Below, in pieces: positions 40,197 to 48,584 of a DNA stretch of 64,000 bases. The position numbers were made by a program, and so were the translations under genes. The stretch's first letter is position 1. Every line of letters starts with the position of its first letter. The notes beneath the pieces are model-generated. The model worked only from the letters and a program-made list of their open reading frames with translations. It ran no database searches and had not been told where the DNA came from. Location of the stretch: the NCBI GenBank assembly GCA_013414765.1, contig CP058708.1, positions 3,963,553-4,027,552 on the forward strand, written 5' to 3'. The stretch comes from Candidatus Accumulibacter cognatus. GTDB lineage: Bacteria; Pseudomonadota; Gammaproteobacteria; Burkholderiales; Rhodocyclaceae.

Positions 40197-41856
40197 CAAC
40201 GAGACCCTGCCCGACCTTCCCGAAGCGGCGTCGCTGGTCAAGAAGCGGACGTGGCTTTCGCCCGTCTGGATCATTCCCTTCATCGCTGCCCTGCTCGGTG
40301 GCTGGATCGTCGTGCAGAAACTATTGTCCGAGGGACCGACGATCGAGATCAGCTTCCAGTCGGCGGAAGGCCTCGAGGCGGGCAAGACGACGGTCAAGTA
40401 CAAGGGCGTCGACGTCGGGACGGTCGACGCGCTACGGGTTGCCACCGACCGCCAGCGCATCATCGCGCGCGTGCGCATGGCACCGGAAACCCGCGACTGG
40501 CTGGTCGAGGACACGTCCTTCTGGGTGGTCCGCCCGCGTATCGCCGGCGGCAGCATCACCGGGCTGGGGACGCTGCTGTCCGGCTCCTACGTCGGCATGG
40601 CCATCGGCAAGGACGGCGCGCGGGCGAGTTTGTTCACGGCGCGCGATGTGCCGCCGGTGGTGAGCGGCAATACGCCGGGACGCTTCTTCCGCCTCCGGGC
40701 AGCGACGCTCGGCTCGCTCGACTATGGCACGCCGATCTATTTCCGGCGTATCCAGGTCGGTCAGGTGGCCTCCTACAGCCTCGATCCGGACGGACGCGAG
40801 CTGACCGTCCGGATCTTCATCAACGCGCCCTATGATCGCTTCGTCAGACCCGAGACGCGTTTCTGGCAGGCGAGCGGGCTCGACTTTTCACTGAGCGCGA
40901 ACGGACTCAACGTCCAGACGGAATCGCTGGCGTCGCTGCTGATCGGTGGGATCGCCTTCGACACGCCGGATCCGGACCAGCAGGCCGAGCCGGCGGCGGC
41001 GGAAACCAGTTTCGACCTGTTTGCCGACCAGGCAGTGGCGATGAAGGCGCCGGAACGCGGGGCGACGCATTACGTTCTCTACTTCGACGAATCCGTGCGC
41101 GGGCTATCGGCCGGTGCCCCCGTGACCCTGCTCGGGCTGCCGATCGGCGAGGTCGTCTCGGTGCGGCTCGCGGCCGACCATCGGCAGAAGTTGCAGTTGC
41201 GCGCGCACGTCCTGGTTGCCACCTATCCGCAGCGTTTCCTCGACGTTCTCGCCGACCCTCAGCATGTGACCGGTGGCAAGGCAGTGACGCCGCAGATCCG
41301 CAAGTCCGTCGTCGACCAGCTCGTCGCGCGCGGTATGCGCGCGCAGTTGCGCACCGGCAACCTGCTCACCGGCCAGCTCTATGTCGCCCTCGACTACGCC
41401 GTCAACCCGGCCAGCGCCAGGATCGACTGGCTGGCCGAGCCGCCGGCCTTCCCCGTGATGAAGGGCGGGCTGACCGATATCGAGGCGAAGCTGACGAGCA
41501 TTCTCGGCAAGATCGAGCGCCTGCCCATGGATGCTATCGGCAGCGAGCTCAAGCAGTCTCTGGCGACGCTCGGCGAGACGCTGAAAAACGTCGACGTACT
41601 CGTCAAGAGCTGGAAAGGCGAACTGACCCCGGAACTGAGTGCGACACTCGGCGGAGCGCGGCGCAGCCTCGCTGCCGCCGAAGGTGCCTTCGCCGCTGCC
41701 GGCAAGACCCTGGCGCCCGGCTCGGCGACGCTCGAGGAACTGCGCGCGACGCTGGCCGAAGTCAAGCGCGCCGCGCAATCGATGCGTGGGCTGACCGACT
41801 ATCTCGAGCGTCATCCGGAGGCGCTGATCCGTGGCAAGAGCGAGGAGGGGCAATGA
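40189..41856 (+). CDS. pqiB: PqiB-like MCE protein
   Basis: 555 residues, close to E. coli PqiB. One N-terminal membrane helix (V-W-I-I-P-F-I-A-A-L-L-G-G-W) is followed by three MCE domains; the first carries V-K-Y-K-G-V-D-V-G-T-V and the third V-T-L-L-G-L-P-I-G-E-V. A helical C-terminal region follows, which in the family forms a tunnel for lipids across the periplasm. Overlaps pqiC by 4 nt. Confidence 0.9.
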   Translation: MPDNETLPDLPEAASLVKKRTWLSPVWIIPFIAALLGGWIVVQKLLSEGPTIEISFQSAEGLEAGKTTVKYKGVDVGTVDALRVATDRQRIIARVRMAPETRDWLVEDTSFWVVRPRIAGGSITGLGTLLSGSYVGMAIGKDGARASLFTARDVPPVVSGNTPGRFFRLRAATLGSLDYGTPIYFRRIQVGQVASYSLDPDGRELTVRIFINAPYDRFVRPETRFWQASGLDFSLSANGLNVQTESLASLLIGGIAFDTPDPDQQAEPAAAETSFDLFADQAVAMKAPERGATHYVLYFDESVRGLSAGAPVTLLGLPIGEVVSVRLAADHRQKLQLRAHVLVATYPQRFLDVLADPQHVTGGKAVTPQIRKSVVDQLVARGMRAQLRTGNLLTGQLYVALDYAVNPASARIDWLAEPPAFPVMKGGLTDIEAKLTSILGKIERLPMDAIGSELKQSLATLGETLKNVDVLVKSWKGELTPELSATLGGARRSLAAAEGAFAAAGKTLAPGSATLEELRATLAEVKRAAQSMRGLTDYLERHPEALIRGKSEEGQ

Positions 41857-42455
41857 TCAAGGCTGCTCGGCAGGGAATGTCCTGGCTGGCCGTACTGCTG
41901 GCGGCAGCGCTTGCTGGCTGTGCGTCACCCCCGTCGCGTTTCTACACGCTGACCGTCGGCGCTGCGCCCGACGGCGGAGCTCCAGCGGCCTATGCCGTGG
42001 CCGTAGACAGCGTCACCATCCCGGCCATCGTGGACCGGCCGCAGTTCGTCCTCCAGAAGGGTCCAAACCGGGTTCTCCTCGATGAGTTCAACCGCTGGGC
42101 AGCGCCGCTGGCGGCGAACATCGCGAGCACGCTCGCCGCCAACCTTGGTGTTCTCCTTGGCACGCCGCGCGCGGTCTTTGGGCCGTTGGCGGCAAACATT
42201 CAACCGGCGTACCGGGTGAGCGTCGACGTCCAGCGCTTCGAATCGGTGGCCGACGAAGCCGTCACCCTGGAAGGCGTCTGGCTGCTGCGCCGGCCGGGTG
42301 GCGAGGCGACCAGCGGCCGCAGTGCGCTGCGCGAAACGGTGCAGGGCGAGGGCTACGAGGAGCTCGCGGCGGCGCATAGCCGCGCGCTTGCCGGCATGAG
42401 CCGCGACATTGCCGCGGCCATACGCGTCGAGGCCGGCCGCAGCGCCACGCGTTGA
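41853..42455 (+). CDS. pqiC: PqiC-like outer-membrane lipoprotein
   Basis: 200 residues with a lipobox L-A-G-C near residue 20, then S-P-P-S-R-F-Y-T-L, typical of the ABC-type transport auxiliary lipoprotein family. R-P-Q-F-V-L and the W-A-A-P-L motif near residue 80 also fit. It anchors the PqiB tunnel at the outer membrane. Last gene of the patatin-pqi run. Confidence 0.85.
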   Translation: MIKAARQGMSWLAVLLAAALAGCASPPSRFYTLTVGAAPDGGAPAAYAVAVDSVTIPAIVDRPQFVLQKGPNRVLLDEFNRWAAPLAANIASTLAANLGVLLGTPRAVFGPLAANIQPAYRVSVDVQRFESVADEAVTLEGVWLLRRPGGEATSGRSALRETVQGEGYEELAAAHSRALAGMSRDIAAAIRVEAGRSATR

Positions 42456-42586
42456 ACGTGGGCGTCCAGCGGGCCAGGGAGATCGAGGACATGCATGCGC
42501 CGTCGGCCGCTCATCTCGGGCGCCCGCGCGCGGCCTGGAGCTCATCGTCCTGCTCCTTTGGCCGTGGCCGGAATTCGCCATGTTTA

Positions 42587-42803
42587 TTTACGCGAGCCTA
42601 GTTTGCAGAGGCAGTCGGCGTTGTCGGACTGGTCGTACGCCGTGGGGAACAGCCACAGGGGTGTCCCTGCGCGCAGTCCGTCGAGCGCCGTGCCGATGCC
42701 GCCATGGTGAACCAGGAGGCGTGCGAACGACAGAAGCGCGCCCAGCGGGGCGGGCAGGGTAAACAATACAATGGCTTCGGGCTTCGGGTGTCGGCTACTT
42801 TGC
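42587..42803 (-). pseudogene. Glycosyltransferase family 1-like fragment
   Basis: The minus strand encodes L-V-H-H-G-G-I-G-T-A-L-D-G-L-R-A-G-T-P and F-P-T-A-Y-D-Q-S-D-N-A, the donor-sugar binding motif of UGT/MGT-type glycosyltransferases. The frame stops soon after (L-C-K-L-G-S-R-K) and is cut on its 5' side by the ISAs1 element. I do not see its 5' part on the other side of the IS. Confidence 0.65.
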
Positions 42804-44075
42804 CAGGGCAATCGCATGAATCTTATACAAGACCCAGGAGTTGGGCCCGGAAGCTGTCAGAAGTCGCGGCGATGAGGCGTTGCACCTGAAGGCCGCCCTT
42901 GCGTTTCACGGGCGCGGTGCGCAGGAGGTTGAGGACCCACTGGCGCAGGACCGCAAGGTTGTGGGCAGCATGATCGGTACGCGTGCGCGCCTGATCATCG
43001 CGGAAGACGACATCCATGCACCAGTGCAGACTGTTCTCGACACGCCAGTGCTGGCGAACGACGCGGTTCATTCGTTCAGCGTCCGGAGCGAGGCTGCTGA
43101 GATAAAAGCGACGTTCGACGGAGGTCTTGCCACCGATCGTCCGCTCGCTGGTGATCATCGCGAAGGATTTCAGGTCTGGCCAGCGTTCCGGCGCATGCAG
43201 GCAGTCGAGCTGGTCGAAGACGTGGCAGCGCCGCCCCTCCAGACGGCCATGGTCTTTCTCGACGACTTGGTGAAACCGGTGCGGGGTCCGCTCCGGCGCG
43301 GCGTCGAAGGCGCTGACGAAATCCCGGATCGACCCGGCCAGGGTGGGCTGATTGTCCTTGACCGCCAGCACATAGTCGGCTCCGCGATCACGAATGGCCT
43401 GTGCGATGTTGGGCTGCGTCCCCATCGCGTCAATCGTGACGAGGCAGCCTTCCAGTGCCAGGGTGGTCAGCAGTTCCGGAATGGCGGTCTTCTCGTTCGA
43501 TTTCGCAGCCGTCGCACGCTGTCCCAGGACCACGCCGGCTTGGGCGGCGAAAGCGCTCACCAGATGCAATGGCGTGGCGCCCGCTTTCCCCGAACGACGA
43601 CTCGTCTTGCCATCGATCGCCACGACTTCCTCCCGGCTCAACGCCGGCACGACTTGGCCGACCCAGCGCAGGAAAGCCGCACCGAACTCGCCGGGATCGA
43701 TCGCCGCGAACACCCGCCCGAACGTGTCATGGCACGGAATGCCACGCTCCAGTTTGAGATAACGGCGCAGCCAGTCCAGCTTTTCCTTCGCCCAGGCTTC
43801 GATCTCCACGAAGCCATCCGCACCCGAGAGCACCGCACACACCGCCACCACCAGCATCTCCACCAAGTCGTGCTCGACCTTCTTCGCCTGTCGTGGATCC
43901 CGCACACCAACCCACACGTCCATCAACCGGACCCTGCCTCCTGCCTCCATGGAAAACCCCAAAAAGACAGAAAACTACACAAATCAATGAGCTGTGAACA
44001 GCCCCTTCGTAACCCCTTGAGCGTAAACGACTGTTTCCCAGGGTTCACGACAATGGCATTCATTCGATTGCCCTG
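42804..44075 (-). mobile_element. ISAs1-family insertion sequence
   Basis: A 1272-bp element with 18-bp terminal inverted repeats differing at one position: CAGGGCAATCGCATGAAT at 42804 and the complement of CAGGGCAATCGAATGAAT ending at 44075. It holds one intact transposase gene. The flanking 8-10 bp are not direct repeats, so the element or its flanks have recombined after insertion. Confidence 0.85.
42823..43962 (-). CDS. ISAs1-family transposase
   Basis: 379 residues, full length. Features of the family: D-P-R-Q-A-K-K-V-E-H near the start, V-A-I-D-G-K-T-S-R-R with the first acidic residue, V-T-I-D-A-M-G-T-Q with the second, and R-V-E-N-S-L-H-W-C-M-D-V-V-F near the end. The shorter start M-D-V-W-V-G-V at 43923 is also possible. 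No visible damage, so the IS may still move. Confidence 0.9.
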   Translation of the reverse strand: MGFSMEAGGRVRLMDVWVGVRDPRQAKKVEHDLVEMLVVAVCAVLSGADGFVEIEAWAKEKLDWLRRYLKLERGIPCHDTFGRVFAAIDPGEFGAAFLRWVGQVVPALSREEVVAIDGKTSRRSGKAGATPLHLVSAFAAQAGVVLGQRATAAKSNEKTAIPELLTTLALEGCLVTIDAMGTQPNIAQAIRDRGADYVLAVKDNQPTLAGSIRDFVSAFDAAPERTPHRFHQVVEKDHGRLEGRRCHVFDQLDCLHAPERWPDLKSFAMITSERTIGGKTSVERRFYLSSLAPDAERMNRVVRQHWRVENSLHWCMDVVFRDDQARTRTDHAAHNLAVLRQWVLNLLRTAPVKRKGGLQVQRLIAATSDSFRAQLLGLV

Positions 44076-44084
44076 CATGGCTGG

Positions 44085-44800
44085 CCTTGTGGAAACACTT
44101 CAGCCAAGTTGTGCCGCCTGGCTGGAGCGTGATGGTCCTCGCCGATCGAGACTTGCACGCCAAATGACTTTTCCAGGCGATTCAGGCACTGGGCTGGCAC
44201 CCGCTGCTGCGCATCAATCAACAGGGCACGTTTCGACCTCGGGGTTGGTATCACGGGGTACCCTTGACCCAACGGGTAGCCGCCGTGGGCCGGTCCTTGG
44301 CGAGCCAAGGTACGGCCTTCCACGGCAAGGAGGCTCGACTGGAGTGCACGTTGCTGGGCCGCTGGGACGCCGGTCATCAAGAAGCGTGGCGGGTGCTGAC
44401 CGATCTGTCTCCACAGGCCGCGGAGGTCTGCTGGTATGGGTTGCGGGCATGGATCGAGCCAGGATTCAAACGTCTGAAACGGGGTGGCTGGCCATGGCCA
44501 TACACCCGTATGGACGATCCCGCGCGCACAACGGCGGTGGCTCGCGATCGCCTTGGCCACCGGGTGGCTGCTGTCCGTCGGCGGCGAAGCCGAAGCGGCC
44601 TTGCCGGTCGCCACCTTGCCGACCGTTCCCGGAGCCGCTCGGCGGCAGAACAACGGTTGGCGTTTGGTTGGGATCTTCCGCCAAGGCTGGAATTTGATGA
44701 TCGCCGCTTTGCTCGGCCATCAAATGATTCCCGTCGCGCACGCCGTCCCGGAACCTTGGCCAACTCTGCCACAGAACCAATGCTCGATAAAAACCTACAC
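44085..44800 (+). pseudogene. IS4-like transposase remnant
   Basis: The plus strand encodes V-M-V-L-A-D-R-D-L-H-A-K, a TGA stop at 44165, then F-Q-A-I-Q-A-L-G-W-H-P-L-L-R-I-N and W-Y-G-L-R-A-W-I-E-P-G-F-K-R-L-K-R-G-G-W, the YREK-like end of IS4-type DDE enzymes. A frameshift near 44525 moves the end into another frame (R-W-L-A-I-A-L-A-T-G-W-L-L-S-V). The 5' end is missing. Confidence 0.65.
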
Positions 44801-44809
44801 TTGTAAGGG

Positions 44810-45674
44810 GTGGGACCCTCCTCACGCATGGGCGCACTCGCCTTCCTTCATCGCTTCGGCGCCCGGCTCAATCCGCACGGGCATTTCCATGGCGTCGTCG
44901 TTAATGGGGTTTTCGAGGCCGATGGCGCGGGCGGTGCGCGTTCTCGCACTGCCCAGGGCCTCGGTTCCGAAGGGTTGGCCGAAATCCCGACCGAGGTCCG
45001 CGTCCGTCTTCTGCGGGCGCTCGCCCGGCGCGAACTGCTCGAGCGCGAAGACGTGCAAGCCATGGGTGCCTGGGAACACGGCAGGGGCTTCTCGCTCGAT
45101 GCCCGCGTACGCGTCGAAGCAGACGATCGCCGGGGGCTGGAGCGTCTACTGCGGTACTGCGCCCGGCCGGCCTTCGCGCTGGAACGACTACGGGAAATCG
45201 CTCACGGGCACCGGGTCTATGAGAGCGTCAGGCCGGGCCTGGAGGGAGCATCCGCCTGATGCTCACGCCGCTCGATCGCTGGGCGGCCCGGATTCCGCCA
45301 CCACGCCGGCATCGGCAGCGCAGCTTCGGGATACTGGCACCCCATGCACCGCTGCGCGCGGCGGTCACGGCGCTGGCGAGCTCTCGGGCCGAAACGCCGG
45401 CAGCGCAGACCCCGACCTTGGCGCCCGGCGCACCGCCAACCGCCCCGATCAGGACATCCGCCGAGGCTGCTCAAGCCGAGCTCGTCACGGACCGCTTGCA
45501 CCATGGGTCGCCACGGCGACCTCGTCGGCCACCTCGGCGACCCATGGCCATCCTCGCGCTGCGATTCCGGTAAGGTTTTCCCGCTCCGTCGGCACGCTTT
45601 CCTCGAATCACGACGGCTCTCCGGGCCGGTCAGGGCCTGGAACACTTGCGGAAGTGGCGTTGGATCTCCTATCC
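44810..45674 (+). pseudogene. IS91-family transposase remnant, copy B
   Basis: The open frame from 44810 begins inside the catalytic domain (F-L-H-R-F-G-A-R-L-N-P-H-G-H-F-H-G-V-V, the HUH-like motif). It runs through G-A-W-E-H-G-R-G-F-S-L to a stop at 45259, where an overlapping ATG (TGATG) opens the C-terminal piece (P-P-P-R-R-H-R-Q-R). Copy A at 32.7-33.4 kb shares the same break. A palindromic insertion of about 47 bp at 45505-45551 is absent from copy A. It ends at the 42-bp terminus, immediately followed by purD sequence. Confidence 0.7.
44994..45674. repeat. Long direct repeat B (matches 32748-33382)
   Basis: Second copy of the IS91-derived direct repeat. Contains the extra palindrome with arms CCATGGGTCGCC (45501-45512) and GGCGACCCATGG (45536-45547). 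Confidence 0.8.
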
Positions 45675-46140
45675 TTCGGCTTCCTCTACGCCGGCCTATG
45701 ATCAAACCCGACGGATCGCTCAAGATGCTTCAATTCAACTGCCGCATCGGTGGCTCCGAGACCATGCCGATCATGCTGTGTCTGAAGAGCGACCTCGTCA
45801 ATGCGCTCATCGATGGCCGCCTCGACAAGACCGAGGCCGACTGGGACCGCCGCGTCGAGCTCGTTGTCGTTCTCGCCGCGCACAACTACCCGGAAACACC
45901 GCGCAAGGGTGACGTTATCCTCGGCCTACCGCGCCCGCCGGACGATGCGCAAGTCTTCCATTCTGGCACGGCGCTCCGGGATGGTCAGGTCGTCACCGCC
46001 GGTGGCCGTGTGCTGTACGTCTCAGCGCTGGGCGACACGGTGGAGAGCGCGCAAAAGCGCGCCTACGAAATCGCTGACGACATCCGCTTTGACGGCATTC
46101 AGTTCCGCCGCGACATCGGCCATCGCGCCATACGGCGCTC
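45675..46140 (+). pseudogene. purD: purD 3' fragment (phosphoribosylamine-glycine ligase)
   Basis: Directly after the IS91-like terminus the sequence encodes F-G-F-L-Y-A-G-L, then, after a frameshift, M-I-K-P-D-G-S, E-F-N-C-R-like F-N-C-R, S-E-T-M-P-I-M-L, L-K-S-D-L-V, Y-P-E-T-P-R-K-G-D-V-I, G-G-R-V-L and F-R-R-D-I-G-H-R-A-I. This is the C-terminal third of GAR synthetase, with several changed key residues (G-D-P-E-T-Q-P became G-G-S-E-T-M-P). It cannot be functional; an intact purD must lie elsewhere. Confidence 0.85.
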
Positions 46141-46152
46141 GCCTGCCACCCT

Positions 46153-47826
46153 GTGCAGTTGCGCCCCCTCGCCAACAGCCTGATCTTCCGCGTCGTCGCC
46201 ATCGGGCTCTTCCTGATGGCGGTCGCACTGGTCACACGGCTGGCGCTGTTGACCGGCACATTGCGCGAAAGCATCCAGGAACTCGTCGGCACTCACTTGC
46301 TTGCCGTCGCCACTTATGTCGCCGGCGACATCGACGGCAAGGTGCGCGTACGTCAGCGTCTGCTTGAGGACATGGCCAAGGATATGCCGCTCGACCTGCT
46401 ACAGAAGCCGAGGGAACTGGAATCCTGGCTTGCGCGGCACCATGCACTGGTACCACTGTTCTCGCTCGGCATGGTCGTCGTACCAGTTAGTGGACATGGA
46501 GCCATTGCCGACTCTCCGCCGCTGGCGGGGCGTCGCGAACTGGATTTTTCCAAACGCGACTGGTTTCGCGACGCACGCGACAAAACCCGCTTTGTCGTCG
46601 GCAAGCCGGAGATCGACCAGCTCACCCAGAAGGGCATCATTATCATGGCGGCGCCCATCCAGGATAAGCAGCATCGCGTCGTCGCCGTCATCTACGGCAC
46701 GACGGCGCTCGATACCCCCGGTTTTCTCGACCTCATCCAGAACAATGTGATCGGCCGTACCGGCGGCTACCTTCTGATCTCGCCGCACGACGACATTTTC
46801 GTTGCGGCGACCATGCCCAAGATGCGCCTGCGGCCGCTGCCGCCACCCGGCGCCAACCGCATGCACGATCTCGCCATGGCCGGCTATCGGGGAACAGGCA
46901 TCACCGTCAATGCCTTCGGCATTGAGGAGCTGGTCGCCTTCGTCAGCGTTACCGCCGCCGACTGGTTCGTCGTCGCACGCATGCCCAGCGAGGAAGCCTT
47001 CGAGCCGGTCGAGAAGATTCGCGACATCGTGCGTCGCAACGGCCTGGCAATATCGCTCGCTCTGGCGGTGGTGTTCATCTTCGTGCTCGTCCTCGCATTG
47101 CGGCCGATGAATCACGCCGCGCGCGAGATGCGGCGCATGGCCGCCGGCGAGATCGAACTGCAGCGCCTGCCCGTCACGCGAGGCGATGAAATCGGCACCA
47201 TGATCGCCAGCTTCAACCAACTCGTCGATCGCCTGCGCCTCAATGAGGCCTCGCTCAAGGAGCGCAGCGACGCGTTGGAAAAGGCGCTGGGCGACCTCCG
47301 CCAAAGCGAGGCGCGCATGACGCACATGGCGCATCACGACCCACTCACCGGGTTGCCCAACCGTGCCCTGTTCGAAGACCGCCTGCATCAGGCACTGATG
47401 CGCGCCGAGCGCAACGACAAGTCCGCGGCATTGCTGTTTCTCGACCTCGACGGATTCAAGCCGGTCAACGACCACCATGGCCATGAGGCTGGCGATGAAG
47501 TCCTACGCCAGCTGACGGCACGCTTCTGCGAAAACCTGCGCCGCGCCGACACGGTGGCGCGGCTGGGTGGCGACGAATTCGTCGTGCTGCTCGCTGACCT
47601 CGACGACGCCAGGAGGAATGCCGCCATTGTCGCCGCGAAATGCCTAGAAACCATCGCACCCGACTTCCTGGTCGGCGAGTTGCGGCTTTCGCTCGGCCTA
47701 TCGATCGGCATCGCCATTTATCCCGACGATGCGGCCGGCGCCGCAACCTTGCTGGCCCACGCCGACCAGGCCATGTACCGCGCCAAACAGAATGGGCGCG
47801 GACGCTACGAATTCTTTCGCCCATGA
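46153..47826 (+). CDS. Membrane diguanylate cyclase with Cache sensor and HAMP
   Basis: 557 residues from GTG 46153. One helix near residues 10-30 and a second near 288-310 enclose a periplasmic dCache-like sensor. A HAMP domain follows (L-R-P-M-N-H-A-A-R-E-M-R-R-M-A-A-G-E), then a short coiled coil and a GGDEF domain from about residue 390. The active-site motif R-L-G-G-D-E-F is intact, and R-R-A-D five residues before it is a product-binding I-site. It makes c-di-GMP in response to an external signal. The start overlaps the tail of the dead purD fragment. Confidence 0.9.
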   Translation: MQLRPLANSLIFRVVAIGLFLMAVALVTRLALLTGTLRESIQELVGTHLLAVATYVAGDIDGKVRVRQRLLEDMAKDMPLDLLQKPRELESWLARHHALVPLFSLGMVVVPVSGHGAIADSPPLAGRRELDFSKRDWFRDARDKTRFVVGKPEIDQLTQKGIIIMAAPIQDKQHRVVAVIYGTTALDTPGFLDLIQNNVIGRTGGYLLISPHDDIFVAATMPKMRLRPLPPPGANRMHDLAMAGYRGTGITVNAFGIEELVAFVSVTAADWFVVARMPSEEAFEPVEKIRDIVRRNGLAISLALAVVFIFVLVLALRPMNHAAREMRRMAAGEIELQRLPVTRGDEIGTMIASFNQLVDRLRLNEASLKERSDALEKALGDLRQSEARMTHMAHHDPLTGLPNRALFEDRLHQALMRAERNDKSAALLFLDLDGFKPVNDHHGHEAGDEVLRQLTARFCENLRRADTVARLGGDEFVVLLADLDDARRNAAIVAAKCLETIAPDFLVGELRLSLGLSIGIAIYPDDAAGAATLLAHADQAMYRAKQNGRGRYEFFRP

Positions 47827-47929
47827 ACACTTGGCCCACCCCCACAACCGTAGCCGCCTGCTGGCGCGACTTGCCAGTCCGCATCGTCGCCGCACTCTAG
47901 ACTGTTGACGGCACGCCCTGTCGTTGCGA

Positions 47930-48211
47930 CGCCTGGGGCCGCGGCGGCATCTTTTTCGACGATCTCGATGAAGCGCTGGACGCACTGCGGATCGAGCCGG
48001 TCGGCCATCGGCATCTCCTGCCAGTAGCGCATCAGGGGCACTGGATTGCCCTGCAAGGCATCGAGCATGCGGCGATGCGCGCGCAGGCGCAGCGGTTGGG
48101 CCTGCCCGGGCGTGAGCGCCTTGTGCCTTTCCAGCTGACGCGTCAGGCGAAGCATCTCGGCGTCTGTCAGAGCCTGGAACACTTGCGGAAGTGGCGTTGG
48201 ATCTCCTATCC
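47930..48211 (-). pseudogene. Unknown ORF remnant carrying the 42-bp shared terminus
   Basis: From 48211 the minus strand reads D-P-T-P-L-P-Q-V-F-Q-A-L-T-D-A-E-M-L-R-L-T-R-Q-L, then R-M-L-D-A-L-Q-G-N-P-V and R-F-I-E-I-V-E-K-D, a helical, coding-like stretch of about 90 codons without a proper start. The family is not recognised. Its first 42 bp equal the ends of the two IS91 remnants. Confidence 0.4.
48170..48211. repeat. 42-bp terminus, third copy (also 33341-33382 and 45633-45674)
   Basis: The core CTTGCGGAAGTGGCGTTGG followed by ATCTCCTATCC occurs three times in the same orientation. After it each copy meets different DNA: unknown sequence, purD and the gspC copy. This is what the end of a mobile element looks like. 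Confidence 0.75.
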
Positions 48212-48213
48212 TT

Positions 48214-48584
48214 ACCCGCCTGGAAGTCGCCGCATTGATTGCGCGCGCGGTTGATTCCGGTGGTGGCCGAAGAGCAGACGAGTCGTGACCTTGGTGACCT
48301 CTTTCCCTCGCTGAGCTGGCTGCCGCCGCCGATCCCCGAGAAGCTGGCGTAACCGCCGCCGATGGCGCCGCTGCCCTTCGTGTACCTTGGCAAGAAACTT
48401 GAAGCTTGAAGCGGGGCAATGGGAAGCCTATCTCGGACGTGGCGAAGAAGTGTTCATCGTTCGCGAGGGAATGACCCTGACCGGTCTCTACCGGATCCTG
48501 GAAATCAGGCCACCGACGATGACGCTGCTCTATTTACCCTTGCAACAGTCGCAAACCATCCCGATCGGAGAATTGTCATCGTGA
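48214..48584 (+). pseudogene. Decayed second copy of the gspC-like 3' end
   Basis: This stretch is over 90% identical by eye to 21512-21884. It contains an in-frame TAA (in C-T-G-G-C-G-T-A-A), small indels and an intact last part (E-A-G-Q-W-E-A-Y-L-G to the stop at 48584). Its stop overlaps the GTG of gspD by 4 nt, which shows the original gspC-gspD junction. It begins 3 bp after an IS91-like terminus. Confidence 0.85.

Noticed and set aside
42794-44085. Target-site duplication around the ISAs1 element
   Set aside because: The 8-10 bp on each side do not match, so no duplication can be claimed.
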